Shown here in pieces: positions 25,761-34,265 of a stretch of DNA of 64,000 nucleotides. Within the stretch, counting starts at the first letter, position 1; every line of letters starts with the position of its first letter. Position numbers and translations under genes: made by a program. Source of the DNA: Exiguobacterium chiriqhucha RW-2 (GTDB lineage Bacteria > Bacillota > Bacilli > Exiguobacteriales > Exiguobacteriaceae); NCBI RefSeq assembly GCF_000416965.1, contig NZ_ATCL01000020.1, positions 806,001 to 870,000 of the forward strand, given 5' to 3'. The notes beneath the pieces are model-generated. The model was not told where the DNA came from, searched no databases, and saw nothing but the letters and a program-made list of their open reading frames with translations.

Positions 25761-26921
25761 ATGATGAAGTCGTTTTACCTGCTGCTGGTCAGTCAATGGC
25801 TGGCCAATATCGGCGACGTTCTCTATATTGTCGCCTTGATCGCTTTGTTATATCAACAGACCGGTTCCGCTCTGGCCGCCGCCAGTTTCCCGATTGCCGT
25901 CACGATCGGCATGACCGTGAGCGGTCTGTTCTTTGCCCGCGTCTTGTCTCGGTTCACCCTCGGTCAGACGTTGCTCGTCACGCAACTGTTGAAGACGGTC
26001 TTGCTCGGGGCCGTCATCTGGTCGGAGTCGATTCTCGTCCTCGGACTCGTCGTGCTCATCGCCTTCTTCGACGGATTCGCCCGACCGGTCCAAGCGTCGT
26101 TCATCCCGCGGCTGACGACGAATCGTCAACAAGCGAACAGTCTCGTCCAAGGATCGAACCAGTTCATCCAGCTGGCGATGTGGCCGCTCGGCACAATGGT
26201 CGTCGCTTCCTTCTCGAGCGCACTCGCTCTTACTATTGCGTTGATATTGTTCATGATTTCGACGATCGTCACGTTTCAATTCGTCCGTTCGCTCGACCGC
26301 GACGTGACAGTAGAAGATGGCGAATCAGACATATCGCTTAAGGACAGCCTCGCCTTCGTGTGCACTGCTCCTTTCGCCAGGTTAATCACGGTGTTCGTCA
26401 CGTTCGAGTCGTTCGTCAGCACGCTCTGGATCTCGGCGCTCTTGCTCGTCTATCTGGAACGCCACCTCCACATCGATACGGGCTGGTGGGGCACGATGAA
26501 CGCGAGCTTCTTGGTCAGCATGATTCTGGCCAGCGCTTACCTGTATCGTGCAAAGCGCAACAGCCCCCTCGCCGTCAGCTCCATCCTGTCGGTCGGGGCG
26601 GCCTTATTGTTCGGGGTGACGTCCCATATCGTGTTCGCGCTCATCGCGCTCGCGGTTCAAGGATACGCCACCCAGCTCCGTATTATTCAAACGAACACGG
26701 TGCTCCAAGAAACGACATCACCCTCGCAACTTCCTTACGTATATAGCGTCCAACAGACGGCCTACACTCTCGCCTTCAGCATCGGCAGCCTGACGTTCGG
26801 AATGCTCGCGGACGGATTGCCAATCGCCATCGTCTATTTGATTGGCGCAGCGTTGACCGTTCCGCTCGTCTGGCTCGGTCGACAAATCGATTTGACGGAA
26901 GATGTGGTTCAATCTGCATAA
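25761..26921 (+). CDS. MFS transporter (drug-efflux-like)
   Basis: A 386-residue major facilitator with about 11-12 helices. The first helix region FYLLLVSQWLANIGDVLYIVA, the loop-2 region FARVLSRFTLG, and DGFARPVQASFIPRL in helix 4-5 are those of the MFS subgroup near YfiS/macrolide-efflux proteins. GGAGGAG lies before the first of two ATG codons. It forms a single transcription unit with a terminator at its end. Export of a drug or metabolite is inferred; no regulator is adjacent. Confidence 0.85.
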   Translation: MMKSFYLLLVSQWLANIGDVLYIVALIALLYQQTGSALAAASFPIAVTIGMTVSGLFFARVLSRFTLGQTLLVTQLLKTVLLGAVIWSESILVLGLVVLIAFFDGFARPVQASFIPRLTTNRQQANSLVQGSNQFIQLAMWPLGTMVVASFSSALALTIALILFMISTIVTFQFVRSLDRDVTVEDGESDISLKDSLAFVCTAPFARLITVFVTFESFVSTLWISALLLVYLERHLHIDTGWWGTMNASFLVSMILASAYLYRAKRNSPLAVSSILSVGAALLFGVTSHIVFALIALAVQGYATQLRIIQTNTVLQETTSPSQLPYVYSVQQTAYTLAFSIGSLTFGMLADGLPIAIVYLIGAALTVPLVWLGRQIDLTEDVVQSA

Positions 26922-26927
26922 CAAGAT

Positions 26928-26954
26928 GGCGCCTTCTCGGTCAGAGAAGGCGCC
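26928..26954. terminator. Bidirectional terminator after the MFS gene
   Basis: GGCGCCTTCTC/GAGAAGGCGCC perfect 11-bp stem with a 5-nt loop, between convergent genes; T-run is weak. Confidence 0.7.
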
Positions 26955-26976
26955 TGTTTGCTGATATGAGTGCTTC

Positions 26977-27504
26977 TTACGATTGCTCGTAATAATGCTT
27001 GCCTCCAAAATAGTAACTCGGGCTGCTGCGACGGATACAATTCAATCCGATTGCCGCCTCGACAGTCGGGTCCGACATCGTGATGATTTCGAGGACCGTG
27101 TCCAATCCGTATATCCGATAGTGGCAAAATGTAGCGACGTCCGGTTTGATGTACTCCCACAATTGGAAACGTGTTTCTTGGAGTTGCTCGAGATAGCCTG
27201 ATCTCATGTAACGTATGATTTGATGTCCTTCAAACTGGTCATGAGGCGTGATCACCACCCCATCGGCATACGATTCATCGATGACTTCCAAGTAGATAAT
27301 GTCTTCAAAGCGGAGCTTCACGTTCAACATCTCGCTTTGCGGAGGAATCCCATTCGCCTCGAGCCGCTCGCGGAACGAGGCGTTCTGGTTCTTGCGATGG
27401 TCGAGAAGTTGAAGCTGGAACGTCAGGTGCTTTGGACCAATATCATAATTAAAAGCAAACACCTCCATCATCCCGTCATACAAGAACAAATCTTCAAATC
27501 TCAT
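26977..27504 (-). CDS. Hypothetical protein of an overlapping unknown pair (second gene)
   Basis: A 175-residue protein I do not recognise. It looks soluble and mainly beta, with RFEDLFLYDGMMEVFAFNYD, LTFQLQLLDHRK and a Tyr/Gly-rich C-terminus (SPSYYFGGKHYYEQS). No signal peptide or membrane helix. MRFEDLFLYDG at 27504 has GAGAGGTGG 6 nt upstream; this start lies inside the end of the preceding gene (11-nt overlap), so the two are translationally coupled. The alternating hydrophobic pattern after LYDG recalls small immunity-type domains, but that is only an impression and no toxin gene is adjacent. Confidence 0.7.
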   Translation of the reverse strand: MRFEDLFLYDGMMEVFAFNYDIGPKHLTFQLQLLDHRKNQNASFRERLEANGIPPQSEMLNVKLRFEDIIYLEVIDESYADGVVITPHDQFEGHQIIRYMRSGYLEQLQETRFQLWEYIKPDVATFCHYRIYGLDTVLEIITMSDPTVEAAIGLNCIRRSSPSYYFGGKHYYEQS

Positions 27505-28309
27505 TGGAAACCACCTCTCCATTATGTTCATATTGAAATACTCCAAATCCATATCCTTCTGTCAAATCGCCTCCGATGAACAACGAGACGATTCCGGTTT
27601 CGGTTGGGATTAAAAATCGGAACCCTTCCCACTCTTCATAATGTTCCAAGAGTGACTCAAGTTGATGAACAGCTTGCACTGGTTGTCGGGAGACATCACA
27701 GCTTACCTTATACGTCTTCGACCACGTCCATTTTCCACTAGATTCAATTGTATGATCGCTTCCGGTCCGCTTCGCCCAAGACTCAAGATGAGATAACAAT
27801 TTATTTTTGGATAAGACGACTTGGAATGAAGTGACACCGAGTGCGATGAATAAGTCCGCAATGAATGCCGCAGGGGCTTTCACTTTCGGTAAACCGAGCT
27901 CTTTCCATTGGCTGTACGGTGAGAGGCCGTAAGCATGTTCCATTTTTAATGAATACGAATCAGGGTCATGAAACGTCCCGCTATGCGCCAATATAAAATC
28001 GAGAAACAAAACATCGTGTGTTGCTAGCTCAATGGGAACAACTTTTTCTGTATGTAGCTTCCGATGATACGGGTCATACAAAAACACGAGCTGTTCATTC
28101 GAATAGATGCCGAACGGTAACGTCAAATCAATCCATCGAAGCTGAAGTAATTGTGGTTTGGCAAGTTCCATATCTAGCACACCATAGTCAATCACGCGAT
28201 ACGAACCGAGCGGCAAAACGTCTGACCAAATGGACTTGAGCAAGAACAAATCAATCGTCTGGAACGTCTGCGCATGTAGATGCTGAACATCTAAGGCATC
28301 GAAATTCAC
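27494..28309 (-). CDS. Hypothetical protein of an overlapping unknown pair (first gene)
   Basis: A 271-residue protein I cannot assign. It is probably cytoplasmic, rich in aromatic residues, with LPLGSYRVIDYGVLDMELAK, LFLDFILAHSGTFHDPDSY and a C-terminal beta-like part (FRFLIPTETGIVSLFIGGD). The frame is open up to 28426, across the 5' end of the divergent DUF4256 gene. A GTG at 28309 has GGGG 8 nt upstream and avoids that overlap, so MNFDALDVQHL is preferred. Its last codons carry the start and ribosome site of the next unknown gene. Coupling implies the two products act together or are needed in fixed ratio. Confidence 0.65.
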   Translation of the reverse strand: MNFDALDVQHLHAQTFQTIDLFLLKSIWSDVLPLGSYRVIDYGVLDMELAKPQLLQLRWIDLTLPFGIYSNEQLVFLYDPYHRKLHTEKVVPIELATHDVLFLDFILAHSGTFHDPDSYSLKMEHAYGLSPYSQWKELGLPKVKAPAAFIADLFIALGVTSFQVVLSKNKLLSHLESWAKRTGSDHTIESSGKWTWSKTYKVSCDVSRQPVQAVHQLESLLEHYEEWEGFRFLIPTETGIVSLFIGGDLTEGYGFGVFQYEHNGEVVSNEI

Positions 28310-28395
28310 TTGGCATTCCCCTTTCCATGAACGGCGTGCTGAATCAATCACAAGTGATGTCGTATACTGAAAGAAACCTTGGAATGGAGTGATTA

Positions 28396-28947
28396 ATGAT
28401 GTCCATCCTTTCACACGAAGAAACAACCGAATTATTGAACACTCTTGAAGCGCGCTTTATCACCCATCCGGAACGACATGCCGATACCGCTTGGCCTGAC
28501 GTATTGAAGCGTCTCCAAGCTGACGAGCGGAAACTCGTCGTGCTTGCCGAGATGGAGCGGACCGGTGGCGAACCTGATGTGATTCAACTTCCAGACGGTG
28601 ACCTCACTTTTTGCGACTGCTCATCGGAAACCCCGAGCGGACGACGCAGCCTTTGTTACGACGAGCAGGCGCTCGCGGCGCGGAAGAAGAATAAGCCGGA
28701 CGGGAGCGCCGTCGCGTTGGCTGAAGAGATAGGCATTGAGCTACTCGATGAAGCAACGTATCGTCATCTGCAGACGCTCGGCACGTTTGACTTGAAGACG
28801 TCGAGTTGGATTTTAACCCCGGAAGCAATCCGCCAAAAAGGCGGCGCCTTGTTCTGCGACCGCCGCTATGACCACATCTTCGTCTATCATAACGGAGCCG
28901 ACTCCTATTATGCGGCCCGTGGATTCCGCGGCATGTTCATCCTCTAA
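28396..28947 (+). CDS. DUF4256 family protein
   Basis: A 183-residue protein with the DUF4256 pattern: an N-terminal helix (ETTELLNTLEARFITHPERH), LVVLAEMERTGGEPDVI, FCDCSSETPSGRRSLCYD and a C-terminal VYHNGADSYYAARGFRG. The family is widespread as a single soluble protein of unknown function. The Cys residues and acidic residues around FCDCSSE could bind metal, but this is not shown. Two ATG codons stand in a row at 28396 and 28399; GGAGTG is 7-10 nt upstream. TATACT at 28363-28368 is a likely -10 box. It is divergent from the unknown pair and has its own terminator. Confidence 0.88.
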   Translation: MMSILSHEETTELLNTLEARFITHPERHADTAWPDVLKRLQADERKLVVLAEMERTGGEPDVIQLPDGDLTFCDCSSETPSGRRSLCYDEQALAARKKNKPDGSAVALAEEIGIELLDEATYRHLQTLGTFDLKTSSWILTPEAIRQKGGALFCDRRYDHIFVYHNGADSYYAARGFRGMFIL

Positions 28948-28972
28948 GCAAGGCTACGTGCCTTGCTTTTTT
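28947..28972 (+). terminator. Terminator of the DUF4256 gene
   Basis: AGCAAGGC/GCCTTGCT stem with a 5-nt loop followed by six T residues. Confidence 0.85.
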
Positions 28973-29453
28973 ATGTAACAAGCCAGTTGAAGACAACGGG
29001 AACATATTTGATAAAGAAGAGGCTTACGAAAAAGAGCGAGGGTACTTTTAGAAACCACATATACCAGACATTGTCTTTACGCATCCAGAACAGAATGACG
29101 GCATGAAGCAGCGCATGCTGTGTGACGTTCGGTCCGTTTATCATTTGATTTAAGAAAGCTCCCCACCCAAGGAAGGAATCCAGACCAAACGATGCCGTGA
29201 AATCCGGTGATGTATCATATTTGATGCGTACATACCACGCCATCGCATACAGAGAGACAAAGAACGAAGCGACAATCGTCATCACTAAAAACGCCAAAAA
29301 CTCTTTCCATGACTCCGCATCGAGATAAAACACAACGAACAAAGCTCCAATTGCAAAAATAACCTGAATGATAAAAGCTGGAGAAATCGTTAGGACAGAA
29401 AACTCTTCTGCCGTCCAAAGGGCTCCCATCACAATACTAGTGTCGTCAATCAT
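28971..29453 (-). CDS. Hypothetical four-helix membrane protein, tandem paralogue A
   Basis: A 160-residue integral membrane protein with four predicted helices (about 24-44, 50-72, 110-125 and 132-156). It aligns without gaps to the next gene upstream, with 84 identical residues of 160 by my hand count. LTISP.FII in helix 1, AWYVR.KY after helix 2 and the run FFVSLFFIKY near the C-terminus are shared. No family is recognised. The charged loop after AWYVR faces one side and is the most variable part. A ribosome site is weak. It is the downstream copy of the pair. Confidence 0.7.
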   Translation of the reverse strand: MIDDTSIVMGALWTAEEFSVLTISPAFIIQVIFAIGALFVVFYLDAESWKEFLAFLVMTIVASFFVSLYAMAWYVRIKYDTSPDFTASFGLDSFLGWGAFLNQMINGPNVTQHALLHAVILFWMRKDNVWYMWFLKVPSLFFVSLFFIKYVPVVFNWLVT

Positions 29454-29545
29454 ATTAAATCCTCACTATTATCTAAATATTAGGCCGTCATCGCCTCGCT
29501 ATCAATCGTATGATGACAGCTACCTCGTTAATCCATTCATTGTGA

Positions 29546-30028
29546 TTACATGAACAACCAGTTGACCACGACCGGGATGTATTTGATGAAAAAGAGACTT
29601 ACAAAGAAAATGAAGACGACTTTTACCGGCCACATGTACCAGTCATTGTATTTTCGCGTCAGAAACAGAAAAGCAGCATATGTGATCGCATTCCCAGTGA
29701 CATCTGGCTCCTCCATACTTTGTGCCAACAATTCTTTCCATCCTGGAAATGGACCGGGCGCAAACGAGGCCGCAAAGTCCGGCGTGATATTGTATTTTAC
29801 TCGCACATACCAGGCAAATACGTACATCGAAATGAAGAACAGCGACCATATTGTTACAACAGTATTGAGCAATCGGCCTTTCCAGCTCTTGCTTCGGGAA
29901 CAAATCACGACAACCAAAGCCACAGCACTGAAGATGACGTTGATGATGAACGGCGGTGAAATCGTCAAGATGGAGAATGTTTCCGCGGACAGGGTTACGC
30001 CCATCACTAAATGTGAGGCTTGCATCAT
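29546..30028 (-). CDS. Hypothetical four-helix membrane protein, tandem paralogue B
   Basis: A 160-residue membrane protein of the same length as paralogue A and about half identical to it. Helices fall at the same places, and the identical FFVSLFFIKY near the end and AWYVR.KY after helix 2 mark the conserved core; the loop around residues 91-112 differs strongly. It lies 92 bp upstream of copy A in the same direction, with no clear terminator between, so the two may be co-transcribed. The start MMQASHLVMG lies behind a weak GAAAGGGCG. A local duplication is the simplest explanation. Function unknown. Confidence 0.7.
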   Translation of the reverse strand: MMQASHLVMGVTLSAETFSILTISPPFIINVIFSAVALVVVICSRSKSWKGRLLNTVVTIWSLFFISMYVFAWYVRVKYNITPDFAASFAPGPFPGWKELLAQSMEEPDVTGNAITYAAFLFLTRKYNDWYMWPVKVVFIFFVSLFFIKYIPVVVNWLFM

Positions 30029-30154
30029 CGTCGCGTCGCCCTTTCTTTTATATAATAAATTCGGTAGTTGAAATAATATAAACGTTAATCATTTGGTTTA
30101 CCTTTTCAAATTTTAGAGTCATTCCACCTAAATGTCTACCAAAATTTTCAAACT

Positions 30155-30184
30155 AAAACAGCATACCTGAATCAGGCATGCTGC
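30155..30184 (-). terminator. Terminator of the ECF sigma/anti-sigma operon
   Basis: CAGCAT.CCTGA/TCAGG.ATGCTG stem with one mismatch, followed on the minus strand by TTTTAGTTT, just after the anti-sigma stop. Confidence 0.7.
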
Positions 30185-30187
30185 AAG

Positions 30188-31210
30188 TCACTTATTAACG
30201 GGTTGAAGCTTTACTTGACCAATGCCTTCCACAATCAGCATCAGTTCTGGACCGGCATCTCGTGACGTGAACGGCACTTGGAACACCAGATTTGTTTTTC
30301 CGGCACTGACCGATCGACTATATCCAGATTCAATGTTGTACACGTTCCCATCCGCATCACGTAGCTTCACGTGGTCGATAAAATAGTTCTCATCGTAATC
30401 ATCCCCGTTGACGGTAAGCTCGATTCGCATCGATGTCAGGTCGACAACCACATTCCCGACTTCAAGCGGGGAGACGGCGTCGTCAGCTTCATAACGGATC
30501 GCGGCTTGCATCGTCACCTGTTCAATCGGTAAACGCCAGTCACCGTTGATTGTATCGGTCTCCCCGTCACGGAACAGCCGAACCGTCTCAATCTCAATCG
30601 TCGCTCCTTCCAGTGACGGAATGTCTTTGTCGCCCGCCTCGCTCAACACTTCATATACGAGTGATCCGCTCTCATCGACCATCACGTTCACTTGATGGCC
30701 ACGCATTCCACCGTCCCCCTTCAACGGCAACGTATCCGATACCATCTCGTCGACATACGATCCGTCCGCACTACGAACACGATAGTCGAGACTCAGATCC
30801 GTGACGTCTTTCCATGGTATTTCCTCTTTTGTCAGGACGAAACGGAGCGCGAGTTGATGGCGGTCGGCGATGACCCGCTCTAACTTGATGTGAACGTCTT
30901 GATCTGTGGTGGTCGCGACCGGTCGCTCTCCTCCGTTCGTCAACACGACTTGGTCGATGCCACGGTCTCCGAACTTAAATAAACGATCGATGGCGGCAAG
31001 CGCTGAACCGTCAAACGCCAGTATGAACACGAGCAACGTCGCGGCCGCCATCATGACCACCCCGCCGACACGGCGCCGGCGTCTCCGACGCGCCCGGTTC
31101 GCCTGTTCCCTGACGCGGGCATAGCCGGCATCGAACGCCTGGCGCGCCCCGCTCGATAGATTGGTTTCATTATGTAATTGTGTCAATCGCTTGTCGAACT
31201 CTTCATTCAT
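30188..31210 (-). CDS. Putative anti-sigma factor, DUF4179/DUF5643 protein
   Basis: A 340-residue protein with a cytoplasmic N-terminus (1-47), an arginine cluster (RRRRRRR just before the helix), one membrane segment (about 49-67), and an extracytoplasmic beta-rich part of about 270 residues. The first outer part (from ALAAIDRLFKFGDRGIDQVV) matches DUF4179 and the last part (FIDHVKLRDADGNVYNIESGY onward) matches DUF5643. Such proteins are encoded with ECF sigma factors and are taken to be their membrane anti-sigma partners. The start overlaps the sigma gene in an ATGA. The signal sensed is unknown. Confidence 0.83.
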   Translation of the reverse strand: MNEEFDKRLTQLHNETNLSSGARQAFDAGYARVREQANRARRRRRRRVGGVVMMAAATLLVFILAFDGSALAAIDRLFKFGDRGIDQVVLTNGGERPVATTTDQDVHIKLERVIADRHQLALRFVLTKEEIPWKDVTDLSLDYRVRSADGSYVDEMVSDTLPLKGDGGMRGHQVNVMVDESGSLVYEVLSEAGDKDIPSLEGATIEIETVRLFRDGETDTINGDWRLPIEQVTMQAAIRYEADDAVSPLEVGNVVVDLTSMRIELTVNGDDYDENYFIDHVKLRDADGNVYNIESGYSRSVSAGKTNLVFQVPFTSRDAGPELMLIVEGIGQVKLQPVNK

Positions 31211-31725
31211 ACCGATTCACGCTCCTGTCGATAGTACGTCTGCTTCAACTGTTCTCTCGCCCGCGATAACCTTGCTTTGATTGTTCCTTCCGGCGTGCCA
31301 AGCACGTCTGCAATCTCACGGGTCGTCAGTTCCATCACATAGCGCAACGTGACGACTTCGCGATACATCGGGGCAAGAGCGTGAATCGCCTCGTCGAGTT
31401 CAAGGTGATACGCATCGTTCACCGCCGTTTCTTTGATGATGCCGTTCACGTTTGTCTCTCGCTCTCGCTTGCGGATGAGACGATGACATTCATTCAGCAT
31501 GATTCGGTACAACCACGTATGCAGAAATTCAGCGTCACGCAACGTGTGCAGTTTCGTATAGGCGAGGAGCACCGTCTCTTGCATCACGTCGGCGACATCT
31601 GCTTCATGGCGCAACATGCGTAGTGCGCCGCCATAGAGAGTCGACTCATAGTGTTGCATCAAGGTGATGAACGCCTCTTCATCGCCCTTTTGCGCCCGCT
31701 TGACGAGGCGTCTTCGTTGTTCCAT
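31207..31725 (-). CDS. ECF-type RNA polymerase sigma factor
   Basis: A 172-residue group IV sigma factor. Region 2 is seen in LRHEADVADVMQETVLLAYTKLHTL and FLHTWLYRIMLNECHRLIRK; region 4 in LRYVMELTTREIADVLGTPEGTIKARLSRAREQLK. There is no region 1 or 3. The ATG at 31725 lies 8 nt after GGGGG; the frame extends 9 codons further without a ribosome site. It is coupled to the DUF4179 anti-sigma gene by a 4-nt overlap. It belongs near SigV/SigW-like factors with DUF4179 partners, so envelope stress is a fair guess. A possible autoregulated promoter lies upstream. Confidence 0.93.
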   Translation of the reverse strand: MEQRRRLVKRAQKGDEEAFITLMQHYESTLYGGALRMLRHEADVADVMQETVLLAYTKLHTLRDAEFLHTWLYRIMLNECHRLIRKRERETNVNGIIKETAVNDAYHLELDEAIHALAPMYREVVTLRYVMELTTREIADVLGTPEGTIKARLSRAREQLKQTYYRQERESV

Positions 31726-31760
31726 CCGGTCGACCCCCTTTTTCTTTGTCATACATTAGA

Positions 31761-31785
31761 GTCGACAGCCTCGCGTTTCGTTGCA
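31761..31785 (-). promoter_or_regulatory. Candidate ECF-type promoter of the sigma operon
   Basis: On the minus strand TGCAAC (31785-31780) and CGAC (31764-31761) resemble the AAC and CG-type elements of ECF promoters, with a 15-bp spacer, slightly short. It lies between the kbl terminator and the sigma gene, so autoregulation is plausible but unproven. Confidence 0.3.
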
Positions 31786-31787
31786 TG

Positions 31788-31816
31788 AAAAAACTGCAGA
31801 CGAGTCGTCTGCAGTT
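31788..31816 (-). terminator. Terminator of tdh-kbl
   Basis: AAACTGCAGACGA/TCGTCTGCAGTTT near-perfect palindrome followed on the minus strand by six T residues, 7 nt after the kbl stop. Confidence 0.9.
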
Positions 31817-31822
31817 TCAAGC

Positions 31823-33004
31823 TTATGCGTGAAGCGTGACGTTCAGTTCTTCCGCGACCGCCTTGAAGGCAGCGAGCGCGCGTTCGAGGTCGTCGCGCGT
31901 ATGTTCCGCCGTCACGATCGTCCGAATCCGGGCCTTGCCTTTCTCGACCGTCGGGAAAGCGATGCTCTGTGCGAACACGCCGTGGTCTTTCAGCTTATCC
32001 GAGAATGTGTGCGCAAGCGTCTCTTCGCCGAGCATGACCGGCGTGATCGGTGTCGTCGCATGGCCAATATCAAAGCCGAGGTCACGAAGACCCGTCTTGA
32101 AGAACTCGGTGTTCGCCCATAACTTGTCGAACAGCTCTTCCTCCTCTTTCATGACACGGATCGCCTCACGGTTCGCCGCGACGACCGCTGGCGGGTGTGA
32201 CGTCGAGAACAAGAACGGACGTCCCTTTTGAATCAAGAAGTCACGGATGTCGTTCGAGCAGGCGACGTAGCCGCCGAGGACACCAATCGCTTTCGATAGC
32301 GTCCCGACTTGGATTGCGACCCGTCCGTCGAGCCCGAAGTGGTTGACCGTGCCGCGACCGTTCTTCCCGAGCACGCCCGAGGCGTGGGCGTCGTCGACCA
32401 TGACCGCCGCATCATACTTCTCGGCGAGCTCGACGATTTCTGGGAGCGGCGCGATATTGCCGTCCATCGAGAAGACGCCGTCCGTGACGATGAGACGTGT
32501 GCGGTAGTCTTGCGTCTCTTTCAACGCCGCCTCTAAATCGGCCAGGTCGACGTGCTTGTAAATGCGGCGAGCCGCTTTCGTCAACCGGATGCCATCGATA
32601 ATCGAGGCATGGTTGAGCGCGTCACTGATGACGACGTCTTCCGGACCGAGCAGTGCCGACAAGACGCCGAGGTTCGTCGCGAAGCCCGACTGGAACACGA
32701 GCGCCGCTTCCGTATGCTTGAACTCGGCGAGCTCGCGTTCGAACGCCTCGTGCATCTCGAACGTCCCGGCAATCGTCCGGACCGAGCCTGTGCCGGCGCC
32801 GAACTGTTCGACCGCTTCAATCGCCGCTCGTTTCAAGCGCGGATGGTTGGCAAGCCCGAGATAGTTGTTCGAAGACAACTGGACGAGCGATTTGCCGTCG
32901 ATCGTGACTTCGTTCGCTTGCGCCGACTCGAGCGGCACGAGTGAGCGGAACGTGCCCGCTTGTTTCATTTCATTGACTGCTTCTGTAATATGTTCAAATG
33001 CCAT
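31823..33004 (-). CDS. kbl: 2-amino-3-ketobutyrate CoA ligase (glycine C-acetyltransferase)
   Basis: Kbl splits 2-amino-3-oxobutyrate with CoA into glycine and acetyl-CoA, the second step of threonine breakdown. The 393 residues match the alpha-oxoamine synthase family: [16 protein letters not shown] near the start, [21 protein letters not shown] (cofactor Asp) and the PLP lysine in [19 protein letters not shown] precedes the ATG at 33004, 15 bp after tdh. The same pair occurs near spoVS-ymdB in B. subtilis. BioF-type synthases are related, but the partner tdh settles the role. Confidence 0.95.
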   Translation of the reverse strand: MAFEHITEAVNEMKQAGTFRSLVPLESAQANEVTIDGKSLVQLSSNNYLGLANHPRLKRAAIEAVEQFGAGTGSVRTIAGTFEMHEAFERELAEFKHTEAALVFQSGFATNLGVLSALLGPEDVVISDALNHASIIDGIRLTKAARRIYKHVDLADLEAALKETQDYRTRLIVTDGVFSMDGNIAPLPEIVELAEKYDAAVMVDDAHASGVLGKNGRGTVNHFGLDGRVAIQVGTLSKAIGVLGGYVACSNDIRDFLIQKGRPFLFSTSHPPAVVAANREAIRVMKEEEELFDKLWANTEFFKTGLRDLGFDIGHATTPITPVMLGEETLAHTFSDKLKDHGVFAQSIAFPTVEKGKARIRTIVTAEHTRDDLERALAAFKAVAEELNVTLHA

Positions 33005-33019
33005 ATCGATTCCCCCTGT

Positions 33020-34096
33020 TTATGGTAATAAGACCACTTTACCGCACTTCCCGGCCCGCATGAGCTCGAAACCTTGCTCGAACTCCTCGAGCTTGAACAC
33101 GTGCGTGATAATCGGTTCAACGTTCAATTGACCTGTCGCGAGTAGCGTCGACACTTGACCCCACGTCTCATACATCTTACGTCCGGTGATGCCTTGTACA
33201 CGCACCCCTTTGAAGACGACGTCACGCGTCAAGTCGATTGCGACCGGCTTGGCTGGGAGTGACAACACATTGACGTCCCCGCCGGCCGTGACCATCTTGA
33301 ACGCCTGGTCGATGGCGACCGGATGCCCGCTCATCTCACAGACGACATCGATGCCGTCCCCATCGGTCTGATCCATGATCAGCTCGAGCGGATTTTGTTC
33401 GAGGCTATTGATGACGACATCCGCCCCCATCTCCTCGGCGAGCTTCAACCGATATGGATTGACGTCAATCGCATAGACGCGGCTTGCACCGGCCGCCTTG
33501 GCGACTCCTACAGCCATGAGGCCAATCGGGCCGCAGCCGACGATAGCGACCGACTTGGCCGACACGTCACTCGCGAGCACCGTGTGAACGGCGTTTCCGA
33601 GCGGCTCTTGAATCGAGGCGAGCTTGGCCGGCATCGACTCTGGATTGACCCACAAGTTCTCTTCGGGCATGACGACGTATTCAGCGAAACAGCCTTGCGT
33701 GTCGACACCGATGATTTTCGTGTTCTTACAGATGTGATACTGCCCGCGCAAACACTGTTTACATTGGTGACAGACGATATGCGTCTCGGCCGATACGGTC
33801 TGTCCGATTTGGATGCGTTTCGTTCCTTCCCCGAGCGCCACGACTTCCCCCGCGAACTCGTGACCGAACACGTATGGCGGTTTGACCCGGCTCTTTGCCC
33901 AGTCGTCCCACTCATAAATGTGGACATCGGTCCCGCAAATCGATGTCGCTTTCACTTTGATTAACACTTCCCCGGCTCCTGGTGTCGGGATTGGCACTTC
34001 GACCAATTGGGCCCCGAATCCGGCCGTATGTTTTTGAATCGCTTTCATCACAGGTGTCGTTGCTTCCTTCTCTGTCGTAGACACGAGCTGTTCCAT
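33020..34096 (-). CDS. tdh: L-threonine 3-dehydrogenase
   Basis: Tdh oxidises threonine to 2-amino-3-oxobutyrate with NAD+. It is a zinc MDR enzyme of 358 residues: catalytic zinc ligands in SICGTDVHIYEWDDW and GHEFAGEV, structural zinc in CHQCKQCLRGQYHIC, and a Rossmann fold in VAIVGCGPIGLMAVGVAKA. It is somewhat longer than E. coli Tdh (341) because of an N-terminal tail. MEQLVSTTEKEA at 34096 has AGAGGGGG 9 nt upstream and is preferred; MKAIQKH further in lacks a ribosome site. It is the first gene of tdh-kbl, behind the spoVS terminator. Confidence 0.95.
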   Translation of the reverse strand: MEQLVSTTEKEATTPVMKAIQKHTAGFGAQLVEVPIPTPGAGEVLIKVKATSICGTDVHIYEWDDWAKSRVKPPYVFGHEFAGEVVALGEGTKRIQIGQTVSAETHIVCHQCKQCLRGQYHICKNTKIIGVDTQGCFAEYVVMPEENLWVNPESMPAKLASIQEPLGNAVHTVLASDVSAKSVAIVGCGPIGLMAVGVAKAAGASRVYAIDVNPYRLKLAEEMGADVVINSLEQNPLELIMDQTDGDGIDVVCEMSGHPVAIDQAFKMVTAGGDVNVLSLPAKPVAIDLTRDVVFKGVRVQGITGRKMYETWGQVSTLLATGQLNVEPIITHVFKLEEFEQGFELMRAGKCGKVVLLP

Positions 34097-34196
34097 TGAA
34101 AACGTCCCCCTCTTCATCTCTTAATCGAACTTCACGTTCTCTTTCATCTTGTCATAAAATGACGAACCTGAGAAGATAGAACGTCGATTTTCCAGA

Positions 34197-34233
34197 CAAA
34201 AAAGAGAAGCCATCCGCGCCGATGGCTTCTCTT
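34197..34233 (-). terminator. Terminator of spoVS
   Basis: AAGAGAAGCCATC/GATGGCTTCTCTT 13-bp stem with a 6-nt loop, followed on the minus strand by TTTTTT. Confidence 0.9.
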
Positions 34234-34265
34234 ACAAGAATAGGACCTATGTCCCGACCGCAAGC

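Noticed and set aside
28310-28426. Upstream extension of the unknown gene that would overlap the divergent DUF4256 start
   Set aside because: A GTG at 28309 has a well-spaced GGGG, and the extension would lie over the promoter and start of DUF4256.
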